Made by a program: the position numbers and the translations under genes. The notes under the pieces were generated by a model. That model did not search any database. It saw only the letters and a list, made by a program, of their open reading frames with translations, and was not told the DNA's origin. From positions 118,430 to 182,429 of the forward strand of contig NZ_JBHTHA010000046.1 of the NCBI RefSeq assembly GCF_042676385.1: DNA of 64,000 nt. The letters run 5' to 3'. The stretch's first letter is position 1. The number at the start of each line of letters is the position of its first letter. Shown in pieces: positions 27,588 through 36,696 of the stretch. The stretch is from Paenibacillus_E sp042676385. Lineage in GTDB: Bacteria > Bacillota > Bacilli > Paenibacillales > NBRC-103111.

Positions 27588-27658
27588 ATGAAATCATCTT
27601 AGTATTGTTCATCATTCCGTATATTGGATTAGCCTGTATATTATATTTAGTAAAGTAA
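27588..27658 (+). pseudogene. Frameshifted tiny membrane-protein ORF
   Basis: ATG 27588 follows GGGAGGG, but the frame stops after four codons (ATG AAA TCA TCT TAG). One extra A in the AAA run would give a 23-residue hydrophobic peptide, MKIILVLFIIPYIGLACILY and three more residues, ending at TAA 27656-27658. It has its own promoter-like sequence and terminator. It may be a decayed small membrane protein, a sequencing error in the A run, or a non-coding transcript. Confidence 0.4.
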
Positions 27659-27695
27659 TTGCTAATGACCCATGTATAGGAAGCATAAAATTCTT

Positions 27696-27728
27696 AAACT
27701 CGCCTTGAGAAGCGAGTTCTTTTTATTT
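27696..27728 (+). terminator. Terminator in the 27.5-28.0 kb intergenic region
   Basis: AACTCGC / GCGAGTT stem with an 8-base loop followed by CTTTTTATTTT. Confidence 0.75.
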
Positions 27729-27751
27729 TCGGATACTTTTCAACACATTCT

Positions 27752-27765
27752 TGAAAACGTATACA
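27752..27765 (+). promoter_or_regulatory. Strong cre-like site upstream of secreted glycan genes
   Basis: TGAAAACGTATACA matches TGWAARCGYTWNCW at 13 of 14 positions and is flanked by T and A bases as in typical cre sites. It lies about 200 bases before the 27973 gene. Confidence 0.6.
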
Positions 27766-27972
27766 CAATTTTGAATTGCAGACATATTTTAATCGCTTGT
27801 ATTGGGCTTAAATGGATAGGAGGGGGATTGATTTCTCCACTTTGAGATTAATGGAGGTGAGCATGATGAAATAAGCCCCTCAGATTTGAAAGGAGTTCGT
27901 GAACGCAACCCGATAACGACAGCTTTTACGATGAACCGCAACCAAACTTATTGTGAGGAGTGGTGGTAAATT

Positions 27973-30972
27973 ATGAGCGCAGTCAAGTTTCACCCTTTTT
28001 GGGTTCGCCTCGGTTGTATGGTGATGAGTTGTTTACTGGTCGCCTGTTTATTCCAAAATCTCGACGTTCATGCAGCGGGCAACTTCACGATGAATATCCC
28101 CAACAATTCATTCGAAGCATCTAATGACAGTCTTACAAATTGGAACACAAATTCCACATACGGCAGTGAGACGGCATCCGTCTCTAATGTGAGAGCCTAC
28201 GACGGCAAGAACAGTCTATTAATGGAGGATAATTATACTGACAAATCATTAGCACGAATAAGCGAAAAGCTTGATGTAACGGAGCTTGCGACGTATACCG
28301 CTTCAGCATTCGCTTTTATTGAAAGCGGCTCAATTGGCGTCTTTCTAATCTTCTATGACCAAAATGGAGTTGCAACGGTTATACCATCCACGAACTCAAA
28401 TCCTCCCACAAATCAATGGACGAAAATCTCCAATACAGCTGAAGCTCCGGTTGGAGCGAAGCAAGTTGCCGTCATGATCTACAGCGGCAGGGATATTACT
28501 TCCAAAGCCTATGTTGACGCGGTTTCAATCGGTCAGACCGTTAATAATGCAGGCTTCGAAAATGCGTTAACCGGTTGGAACGTGTCTCCGGACGCAACCG
28601 TATCCACAACGCTGAAGCATGGAGGCAGCAGCAGTCTTCGACTGAACACCTCCGGCAGCGCGAGAAGTTCAGATGTTCCGGTTTCATCCGGTGTTAGAGT
28701 TGGCGCTACCGCGCAAGTATACCTAACCGGCAGCTCCAAGTTGAGCATTCAACTTCGTTTTGAAACGACAGCTGGGACTGTCTATATGACAAACGCTTTC
28801 GAAGGCGCTGCATCGACAAGTTGGAACACAGTTTCTGTTTCCGGTACCTCCCCGCCAGGCACTATATCTGTCTCCCTATATTTGACGACAACAGCTGGTG
28901 CCTATGTTGACGATGTGACGCTGGACCGCCCGTACGAGTACAATCTAGGCACGCAGATTTGGAACAATTCTGTAGACGCTGCAGTATTCGGTAAGGATGC
29001 AAGCGGAGGGACAGACTTACTTTATGTCGGTTCAAATGGATATCCATCCAAACTTGCCGTCTACGATGCGCGAACGGGCAAACAGTTGGAAGAGCGGAAT
29101 CTGGACAATACAGAGGGGGTGTGGGGAATGACTGTGGCGACCGATAAGTCCGTTTATATCGGTACGGCCAACAAAAAATTGCTTTTTCGATACGTACCAG
29201 GTACGGTTTCTACCCAACAAGATGGAACAAAAATAATAACGAGCAGTGCGTTAACACCGATCACATTTCCGAGTGATATGGACATTATCTGGGATGTATC
29301 AGCGGGAAGCGGGGGTAAGATCTACGGCGGAACCTCCGGTTTAGCCGATACCGCAACCGCGGGCAAAGCGTTTCAGTACGATCCGAACAGTGGGGTAACG
29401 ACCCTAAATGGCCAAAATGCGAATCCAAAGTATGTCAGATCCGTTGCTTATGCAAGCGACACTGAACTATTCATGGGAATGGGAACTCCTGCTAAAATCA
29501 TGCTTACGAATCCGAGTGGCGCTGCTCCTTCTGACTATCTAACGAACGTAGACAGTAAATTTGTTCTCGGGCTGGATTATATTCAGAACGGATCGGAGCC
29601 GAGACTATTCGCCAAACTAGGTGACGACAGGATACTTGTAGTGCGAAAGGACACCACGACGCCGACACCGACTGGCGTGATCGAAAAAACTTTATCTGGA
29701 ATCGATGCGACAGGCGTATCGATGATTTACCCCGGAACTTCCAAAGTGTACTACACGAAAGGGGCGAATCTGTACAGCTATGATATTGCGGATAAATTAG
29801 AAGTGAATTTAGGCGACGCAGGAGGCAGCGCCATAGGTTATGCGTATTTGACCGAAAATGGTACCACCCGCCTCTACGCCGCACTCTCTACAGGTAAAAT
29901 TTTGAAATATGATAAGAATACTTCAACGAAAGATACGACAACGACGTTTTCCGTTCCTAAGACGCAGACGAAAATTCGTTCGCTCGTTAAGGGACCTAGT
30001 GACAAGATCTACACCGGAGGCTATTTGCATGGGGGACTAGGCATCTATGATCCGGACAAAGGGCTTCTAGAATCTAAAGCAGGAGCGGGTCAAGCGGAAA
30101 ATATGACAACATCGGGCGCCAACCTGTACATGGGCATATATCCTGGAGCTTTGATCAAAAGGTTTGATACACTGGCGGGTTGGAATGGAACCACCAATCC
30201 AAGTCTTCTGTTTCAGAGTCCCGGTGCAAACCTGCAGGACCGACCGTTCGGCATGTTGGCGGTACCGTCACAGCAGCGTCTTTATGTAGGTACTGTCGCG
30301 AGCACCGGCTCTCAGCAAGGTGCCTTTACGGTGTACGATTTGAACGATACCAATCCAAGTCCACCCTTGATCCAAAAAGGGATTGTTTCCAATCAAAGCG
30401 TCATCTCACTGGCTTTTAAAGGGAATAAAGTTTATGGTGGAACCTCCATTTATGGCGGGCTTGGATCGACGAATCCTGTTCCTCCAGGGACGGAGGGGAA
30501 AGTATTCGTTTGGGATACGAATTGGAACACCAATCCGTCAATGATTCCTAATCCTGTTCCCCAATCGGTCCCAGCCCCCAATAGAACGGTCATTTCCGAC
30601 CTCATTGAAGGTCCCGACGGTTTGATATGGGGATTAGCGGAAGGGAACTCACTCACCGCCAGTGATCCCGGCTACGCCGATTACAACCAGAACGCCGATT
30701 TGTTTACTATAGATCCTAGTAATGGCAATAAGGTTGTTTATGGAAAAAAATTCAACTCGCTCTCTTCTGTAAATTGGGTAGGCGGGAAGATGGTAGTCGG
30801 CAATGACGGCCAAGTTTATGTGAGCATCGGGGGAAAACTATATTCCGTTAACCCGTCAGACAAAGAAGTGAAAGAATTGATATCAAGCGGTGTATGGCTT
30901 CTGACCTCGGATAAGTACGGAGATCTATACTACGTAAAGAACGAGCTTAATCTGTACAAATACGATAAATAG
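27973..30972 (+). CDS. Secreted protein: two CBM4/9-like modules plus beta-propeller
   Basis: 999 residues, ATG 27973. The signal peptide probably ends at VHAA (about residue 35). Two jelly-roll modules follow (about 40-190, NNSFEASNDSLTNWN; about 190-320, NAGFENALTGWNV), both ending in an AYVDAVSI/AYVDDVTL strand. From about 325 to the end there are repeated four-stranded units with LYVGSNGYPSKLAVYDARTG, VYIGTANKKLLFRY, VYGGTSIYGGLG and similar sequences, the pattern of a PQQ/WD40-like beta-propeller. No known catalytic signature was recognised. It is 47 bases upstream of the lyase gene and probably works on the same polymer, as binding protein or as a propeller-fold lyase (inference). Confidence 0.75.
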   Translation: MSAVKFHPFWVRLGCMVMSCLLVACLFQNLDVHAAGNFTMNIPNNSFEASNDSLTNWNTNSTYGSETASVSNVRAYDGKNSLLMEDNYTDKSLARISEKLDVTELATYTASAFAFIESGSIGVFLIFYDQNGVATVIPSTNSNPPTNQWTKISNTAEAPVGAKQVAVMIYSGRDITSKAYVDAVSIGQTVNNAGFENALTGWNVSPDATVSTTLKHGGSSSLRLNTSGSARSSDVPVSSGVRVGATAQVYLTGSSKLSIQLRFETTAGTVYMTNAFEGAASTSWNTVSVSGTSPPGTISVSLYLTTTAGAYVDDVTLDRPYEYNLGTQIWNNSVDAAVFGKDASGGTDLLYVGSNGYPSKLAVYDARTGKQLEERNLDNTEGVWGMTVATDKSVYIGTANKKLLFRYVPGTVSTQQDGTKIITSSALTPITFPSDMDIIWDVSAGSGGKIYGGTSGLADTATAGKAFQYDPNSGVTTLNGQNANPKYVRSVAYASDTELFMGMGTPAKIMLTNPSGAAPSDYLTNVDSKFVLGLDYIQNGSEPRLFAKLGDDRILVVRKDTTTPTPTGVIEKTLSGIDATGVSMIYPGTSKVYYTKGANLYSYDIADKLEVNLGDAGGSAIGYAYLTENGTTRLYAALSTGKILKYDKNTSTKDTTTTFSVPKTQTKIRSLVKGPSDKIYTGGYLHGGLGIYDPDKGLLESKAGAGQAENMTTSGANLYMGIYPGALIKRFDTLAGWNGTTNPSLLFQSPGANLQDRPFGMLAVPSQQRLYVGTVASTGSQQGAFTVYDLNDTNPSPPLIQKGIVSNQSVISLAFKGNKVYGGTSIYGGLGSTNPVPPGTEGKVFVWDTNWNTNPSMIPNPVPQSVPAPNRTVISDLIEGPDGLIWGLAEGNSLTASDPGYADYNQNADLFTIDPSNGNKVVYGKKFNSLSSVNWVGGKMVVGNDGQVYVSIGGKLYSVNPSDKEVKELISSGVWLLTSDKYGDLYYVKNELNLYKYDK

Positions 30973-31019
30973 CAGGATACAATTTTGAAATAGGTGCATA
31001 CCGAAGGGACGGATGAAAA

Positions 31020-34000
31020 TTGAATCGAATCAGGGTATTTCGATATCTTTCTATTATTTTATCGTTGTGTATGGTACTCGCCGGATTTCCTTTACCCTAT
31101 GAGACCGGGTCTGTACATGCGACAGAAACGCTAACGACCCCGACCCAGCTTCCTAATAACGGATTCGAGCAAGTCATCAATGGAAAGCCGGCAAGTTGGT
31201 CCGTACTCAGTGGAACGGTAACCTCGTCAACCTATCAAGTGCATAGCGGAAGCTATAGTGTCCTGATCAGCGATTCCAGCAGTACAGCTTCCACTTCGCT
31301 CCGCAGCCAGAAGATGCCGGTTACGGCTGGGAAAGAGTATGAAGCATCGGTATTTTTGTATAATGTGCAGGGCTCTTCGGATCTTTACTTTGAGTTTTGG
31401 GATGCAAATAACAACTTCCTGGTGATCCCGACCGCCAAGAATGCCACCTTGGGGGAATGGAAGCAGTTGATGATCAATCAGGTTGCGCCGGCAGGGGCGG
31501 TGTACGCGAGTTTGCGACTTTACTCGAATTCGGGAAATATCGGCTCCGCTTATTTTGATGATGCCGATTTCCGGGAAGTGGTGCAAGACCCGAATACGCC
31601 GCTGAAGAATGGGGGCATGGAGAATGTTCTGAATGGAATACCCCGCTATTGGGAGACAGTGTTCGGCAGCACGATCGAAACTTCCACGGATATCAAACGA
31701 TCCGGCGAACGTAGCGTCAAAATCACAGATGCGAACCCGTCCGGTGGAATCGGCTTGCGAAGCAACAAAATGAATGTAACGCCCGGTTTGAAGTATGAAG
31801 CGGAAGCGTTCGCCTACAACGAGTCAGGTTCATCCAACGTATTTTTGGAGTTTTGGGATGGGCAGAACAACAATCTCTTAACCGTGAACGTCGGTCTCAG
31901 CACGATCAAGGAATGGAAGCCGGTTCGCGCAGTCGGCATTGCACCCGCCGGAGCGGTCTCTGCATCGGTCAGGTTGTACTTAGGTTCTGCCAACGTCGGA
32001 ACCACCTATTTTGACGATGCCAAATTTGGGGAAGCGCCTCCTGAGCCGAACGCCAACTTGAATAACGGAACGTTTGAAAAGTTGGATGGCACCAGGCCTA
32101 TGGACTGGCGAAATGACAATGGCAGCGTAGAAGTCGCTACGGAGATAGCGCATAACGGCAGCCGCAGCGTCAAAGTTACGAATAATGCCGGTTCTTCTGC
32201 GGGCCTGCGCAGCCATCTCATTTCGATATCAGCAGGTAACGAATATACGGCAAGCGCCTATGGGCTCGTTAAATCAGGAAATGCGGAGCTCATCCTGGAA
32301 TTTTGGGATGAAGACAGGGTTGCATTATCGTCTGTATCCTCCATAAGCGCATCTCAAGAAGTTTGGGAACCTATTTCCGTTAAATGCGTTGCTCCGGCAA
32401 AGGCGGTTTACAGCAGCTTACGGTTAGGAACCCAAGCATCATCGGGAGGGACTGCCTACTGGGATGATGCCACATTCATCAGATCCGGCGAAGTGATGAA
32501 CAGCAAGACACGGACGACTTTGTACAGCCCGGAAAAAGTAGCTGCAGCCCGATTAAATGTGCAGCAGCTTCAATGGGCTAAAAACTTGCGGGATGATGCC
32601 GTCACTAAAGCCGACAATTATATGAGCAAAGGCTTGGACTCACTCTGGAATGCCGTCCCGGGACAATCGCTTCCTCGAAGCTATGCCGTTAATCAGGAGC
32701 TGGGAAGTCCGGTAACAGGCAAGGAAATCAATAAGTTCGGCAATTATCCGTACCGGGCGGATCCACTGAACGAACCGTGGAAAATCGTCGATCCCTCAAG
32801 CGGCTACAAGTTTCCGACCAACGACTTTGGCGCCTACTATCGCAGCGGCTTGGACGATCACGGCATATTTCGGCAGGATCTCGCCGACCGGAGTTTGCTG
32901 GTTAATACGCTTTATCCCGAAAAAGGACCAACTTGGGGAGTCGACGACGGGACGGGTTGGAAAGATGAGAACGGCAATCGCTATACATTTATCGCTTATT
33001 ACGTGCATTGGTTTCTTTGGTGCAGGGATAATGCACTGATTTATCAAGCGATGAACGCTTTCCGCGATGCTTACTTATACACGGGAGATATCAAGTATGC
33101 GCGTGCAGGAACCATTTTACTCGATCGCGTGGCCGATGTTTATCCGGAAATGGACGTGGGTAAATATGACATCAACGTATATTTAAATTCATGGGGCAAA
33201 TCGTGGGGCAATGGCAAAGTACTAGGCGGCATTTGGGAAACGGATCTGGTCAAAGTGTTCATCAGCGCTTACGACGCTTTCTTCCCAGCGATGGATGATG
33301 CTGAAACTGTCCAATTTCTGGAAGGGAAGTCGAATCAATATCGGTTTACGAATGCCAAGCATTCAGGCGCAGACATTCGCCGCAATATCGAGGATGGCAT
33401 TATTCGGCAAATTTATCCGGCCGTCAAGAAAACCCAAATACTTGGCAACGACGGCATGCATCAAAGCGCATTAGCGATGGCAGCTGTCGTATACGATACG
33501 ATGCCGAATACGAAAGAATGGCTCGACTTCACCTTTCAGACGGGATCGGTGATGAACAATCCGGTTCGCTTGACCGGCGGCAATGTGCTGAACTCGCTTG
33601 TTTCAAACGTAGACCGGGATGGAAACGGCGACGAGAGTGCGCCCGGTTACAATGTGCTTTGGCTGCTCAATTATCGGATGACGGCGGATATTCTCGAAGG
33701 ATACGACAGATACCCGGAGGCAGATCTTTATCAGAATGTCAAATTTCGAAAAATGTTCTCCGCCACCTACCCATTACTTTTAAGCGAAAAGTATACGCCA
33801 ACGATAGGGGATACAGGCAGGACTGGAAATCCGTTCATCATCGAGCGTGTGTCAGATCTCGTCAAAGCTTTTGAGAAATTCGGCGACCCGATTTATGCTC
33901 AGCTCGTGTATTTCCTTAATAACAACTCGACGGATGGCATTCATTCGGACATATTCTCAGCGAATCCGAACGCCATTGCCGAGCGCATTCAAGACGTCAT

Positions 34001-36140
34001 TCAAACCCGCGGGTTACTTGATTTGGATAGTGTGAACCTTAGCGGGTACGGATTTGCGGGATTAAAAGACGGTGGCAAAAACTCGCTTCGCGACTTATGG
34101 ATGTTTTATGGACGCAACGTGAGCCATGGACACCGAGATACACTGAATGTCGGCATGCACGCGTTCGGCCTCGATCTATTACCTGATTTGGGTTATCCGG
34201 AATTTGCGGATAATGTCGATATGCACCGTGCGCAATGGGTTGTCAATACGATCAGCCATAATACGGTTGTCGTCGATAAGAGAAAGCAGGAAACGAATAA
34301 TTGGGCGGCGAGTCCCGAACATTTTGCCGATACCGACTTGGTGAAGTTAATCGATGTGGAGGCGCCCAAAGTATATCCGCAGACAACACTGTATAAACGA
34401 ACGACGGCGATGATCAAAGCGGATGACGAGAATAGCTATGCCGTGGATCTATTCCGGGTAAACGGAGGGAATGACCACTATTTTAGCTTCCACAGTGCGG
34501 ATGGTTCAGTTACGACGGAAGGGCTGAACTTGGTGAAGCAGGAGACGGGGACCTACGCCGGACTTGACGTTCCTTACGGGCAACGGGTCGACGATGTAGC
34601 AGGAGCAGGTTATATGGGGAGCGGGTTTCATTATTTGAAAAATGTGAAACGCGACTCATCTCCGGAAGATCAATTCAGCGTCGATTGGAAAGTGAAAGAC
34701 ACTTGGAACGTATATGGTCAAGGTATTGGAACTCCTACCGACGTACATTTGCGCTTGACGATGCTTGGGCAGACGAATGATGTAGCGCTTGCCGACGGAG
34801 TGCCTCCGCAGAATAAACCGGGGAATCCGCAGCAACTGCGTTATATGGTTGCTCACCGTAGCGGTTCGAACATTGACAGTCTGTTTACATCGGTCATTGA
34901 ACCGTATAAGGGAGAACGTTTTATCAGCTCGATAACGCCTCTTAAGGTTCAATCTAACGGACAAGATGTAGGTGACGGAGAAGTACGTGCGGTTCGCGTG
35001 AAATTGGTAAATGGCCGGACCGATTATATCATCAGCGCCTTGGACTCGACCAAACCATACACATTCGAAAAATCGGACAATGGATTTGCAGACGAGCAGA
35101 AACTAGATTTCAAAGGATTTTTCGGTGTGTATTCAGAGTGGGAGGATGGACGGTTTCAAACGTTCGTGCACGACGGTTCGTACATCGGCAAGCATGATGA
35201 ATGCCCACAAAACCGTCAAGGGGCCGTTACTGGCACCGTGGTTGATTTTACGAAAAATTTATCGATCCATAACGAGATTATCGTTGATGTACCCGCACTC
35301 GCCGTTTCACCATCAGAATTAACCGGTAAAAGTATCGTAATTCAAAACGACGGCATCCGGAATGGGACTTACCGGATCCTGAATGCGACGGCACTTAGTG
35401 ATTCACGACTGAAGCTTGATATCGGTGATATCACCCTGATTCGTTCCTATTTGGACCCGAAAGATTTCAGCAAAGGATTCGTCTACGATATTGGAAACGG
35501 AGCGTCATTCAGAATCCCGCTAACCTACAGCGAAGCCGGATCTGCCAACCAAACGCCTCCAGCAGATGCAATCATGGTCGCTGATAAAACGACACCAACC
35601 AATTCGGATGTTGAAGTAACGATTACCTTTCCGGCTGAAGCAACTCTGAAGGAATATAAGTTAGGCGCTGATGCCGCATGGACAGCTTACACGGCCCCCG
35701 TCATCGTTTCAGAGAATAATACGGTGTATGCGCGAGGAACGAATGCAGGAGGCAAGGTATCCAATGTAACCAGTTATTCGGTCAGCAATATCGATAAGAC
35801 GGCACCGATATTAAATGTCCAACTGGATAAAGCATCGCTATGGCCTGCGAATCATAAAATGGTTACTGTTACAGCGGCGGTATATGCAAGTGATACCGGA
35901 TCAGGTATTGAATCGGTCGTGTTAACTTCCATAACGAGCAACGAGGCTGATAGTGATACAAGCGATATTGAGGCGAACATCGGAACGGAAGCCAATTCAT
36001 TTAGTCTGCGTGCTGAAAGACTAGGCAATGGAACGGGACGTATCTATACGATAACTTACACGGCAACCGACAAAGCAGGCAATAAAGTAACGAGCTCCGT
36101 GCCGATTACCGTGCCTCATGATCAATCAGGAAACCAGTAA
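31020..36140 (+). CDS. Secreted heparinase II/III-type polysaccharide lyase, multidomain
   Basis: 1706 residues from TTG 31020. Signal peptide to about 35 (GSVHATET). Three related CBM4/9-like modules (about 45-188, 195-338, 345-488), each with an LRS...FEFWD...APAGA...YFDDA pattern. An alpha/alpha toroid (about 495-960) is followed by a heparinase II/III beta-sandwich (about 1005-1500) with VSHGHRDTLNVGMHAFGLDL (His1036, His1038) and NTISHNTVVVDKRK (His1080), family hallmarks of alginate, heparin and related lyases. C-terminal chitobiase-like (about 1515-1600) and Ig-like (about 1600-1700) modules end it. It likely cuts a uronate-containing polysaccharide by beta-elimination; the exact polymer and PL family are not clear. 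Confidence 0.85.
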   Translation: MNRIRVFRYLSIILSLCMVLAGFPLPYETGSVHATETLTTPTQLPNNGFEQVINGKPASWSVLSGTVTSSTYQVHSGSYSVLISDSSSTASTSLRSQKMPVTAGKEYEASVFLYNVQGSSDLYFEFWDANNNFLVIPTAKNATLGEWKQLMINQVAPAGAVYASLRLYSNSGNIGSAYFDDADFREVVQDPNTPLKNGGMENVLNGIPRYWETVFGSTIETSTDIKRSGERSVKITDANPSGGIGLRSNKMNVTPGLKYEAEAFAYNESGSSNVFLEFWDGQNNNLLTVNVGLSTIKEWKPVRAVGIAPAGAVSASVRLYLGSANVGTTYFDDAKFGEAPPEPNANLNNGTFEKLDGTRPMDWRNDNGSVEVATEIAHNGSRSVKVTNNAGSSAGLRSHLISISAGNEYTASAYGLVKSGNAELILEFWDEDRVALSSVSSISASQEVWEPISVKCVAPAKAVYSSLRLGTQASSGGTAYWDDATFIRSGEVMNSKTRTTLYSPEKVAAARLNVQQLQWAKNLRDDAVTKADNYMSKGLDSLWNAVPGQSLPRSYAVNQELGSPVTGKEINKFGNYPYRADPLNEPWKIVDPSSGYKFPTNDFGAYYRSGLDDHGIFRQDLADRSLLVNTLYPEKGPTWGVDDGTGWKDENGNRYTFIAYYVHWFLWCRDNALIYQAMNAFRDAYLYTGDIKYARAGTILLDRVADVYPEMDVGKYDINVYLNSWGKSWGNGKVLGGIWETDLVKVFISAYDAFFPAMDDAETVQFLEGKSNQYRFTNAKHSGADIRRNIEDGIIRQIYPAVKKTQILGNDGMHQSALAMAAVVYDTMPNTKEWLDFTFQTGSVMNNPVRLTGGNVLNSLVSNVDRDGNGDESAPGYNVLWLLNYRMTADILEGYDRYPEADLYQNVKFRKMFSATYPLLLSEKYTPTIGDTGRTGNPFIIERVSDLVKAFEKFGDPIYAQLVYFLNNNSTDGIHSDIFSANPNAIAERIQDVIQTRGLLDLDSVNLSGYGFAGLKDGGKNSLRDLWMFYGRNVSHGHRDTLNVGMHAFGLDLLPDLGYPEFADNVDMHRAQWVVNTISHNTVVVDKRKQETNNWAASPEHFADTDLVKLIDVEAPKVYPQTTLYKRTTAMIKADDENSYAVDLFRVNGGNDHYFSFHSADGSVTTEGLNLVKQETGTYAGLDVPYGQRVDDVAGAGYMGSGFHYLKNVKRDSSPEDQFSVDWKVKDTWNVYGQGIGTPTDVHLRLTMLGQTNDVALADGVPPQNKPGNPQQLRYMVAHRSGSNIDSLFTSVIEPYKGERFISSITPLKVQSNGQDVGDGEVRAVRVKLVNGRTDYIISALDSTKPYTFEKSDNGFADEQKLDFKGFFGVYSEWEDGRFQTFVHDGSYIGKHDECPQNRQGAVTGTVVDFTKNLSIHNEIIVDVPALAVSPSELTGKSIVIQNDGIRNGTYRILNATALSDSRLKLDIGDITLIRSYLDPKDFSKGFVYDIGNGASFRIPLTYSEAGSANQTPPADAIMVADKTTPTNSDVEVTITFPAEATLKEYKLGADAAWTAYTAPVIVSENNTVYARGTNAGGKVSNVTSYSVSNIDKTAPILNVQLDKASLWPANHKMVTVTAAVYASDTGSGIESVVLTSITSNEADSDTSDIEANIGTEANSFSLRAERLGNGTGRIYTITYTATDKAGNKVTSSVPITVPHDQSGNQ

Positions 36141-36167
36141 GCCCATTCCTTAGTGGGGTATGATTTG

Positions 36168-36201
36168 GAGATATGACCCTGCGGGTTGTATCTCTTTTTT
36201 T
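36168..36201 (+). terminator. Terminator after lyase gene
   Basis: GAGATATGACCC / GGGTTGTATCTC stem (with a G-U pair), a 3-base loop and a run of seven T. Confidence 0.88.
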
Positions 36202-36288
36202 GAACGATTGATTTTTATAGAAAGCCGTATGTAAAATAATGATCAGGGATCGGCCATTCAATCAAATTTATATAAATGAGGTAAACCT

Positions 36289-36696
36289 ATGATCATTGAC
36301 AAACAAGATTTTTTGGTAAATGGGATAAGTTATACGATTAGATCTGCTACCGAAAAAGATGCAAAAGATTTGTCTGCATTAAGATTGCAAATTGATGGAG
36401 AGACCGAAAATTTAGACAGAGAAAAAGGGGAGGCGTTCATAGATATACCCGGGTTTGAACAAATAATTAAAACAGATACTGAAAATAGAAGGAACTTATT
36501 TTTAGTTGCGGTAGTTGATGATCGGATCGTCGGGTATTCAAGATGCGAAGGCAATCAATTAAACAGATTCGCTCATAAAATAGAATTCGGAGTAGGTGTG
36601 CTCGGCTTTGAAATAGAAGGCATATTAAAAAATGATAAAATCCTTTCTGATGGTAAATATTATAACACCATAATTATGGGCAGATTTAATGAATAG
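36289..36696 (+). pseudogene. GNAT acetyltransferase with internal in-frame deletion
   Basis: Reads as 135 residues from ATG 36289 (GAGGTAA upstream). The N-terminal half is GNAT-like (YTIRSATEKDAKDLSALRLQ, FLVAVVDDRIVGYSRCEGN) and the last 20 residues are a normal GNAT end (GFEIEGILKNDK...YNTIIMG). Between them, at about 36596-36612, EFGVGVL runs straight into GFEIEG. Family members have about 45-50 residues here, including the acetyl-CoA-binding R/Q-x-x-G-x-G/A loop. The frame is intact but the cofactor site is missing, so the protein is probably inactive. The stop overlaps the next gene's start. Confidence 0.75.

Larger units (their letters stand above)
27475..27972 (+). other. 498-base intergenic region: promoter, broken mini-gene, terminator, cre site
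   Basis: No normal gene is present. In order it holds a promoter-like pair (27508-27536), a frameshifted tiny membrane-protein frame (27588-27658), a terminator (27696-27726), a strong cre-like site (27752-27765) and the leader of the secreted-protein gene at 27973. A second tiny frame with a good ribosome site (GGAGGTGA before ATG ATG AAA TAA, about 27854-27872) is probably meaningless. Confidence 0.6.

Noticed and set aside
31227..32216. CRISPR-like or tandem DNA repeat in the lyase gene 5' part
   Set aside because: The repeats are diverged ~145-residue protein modules, not short identical DNA repeats.
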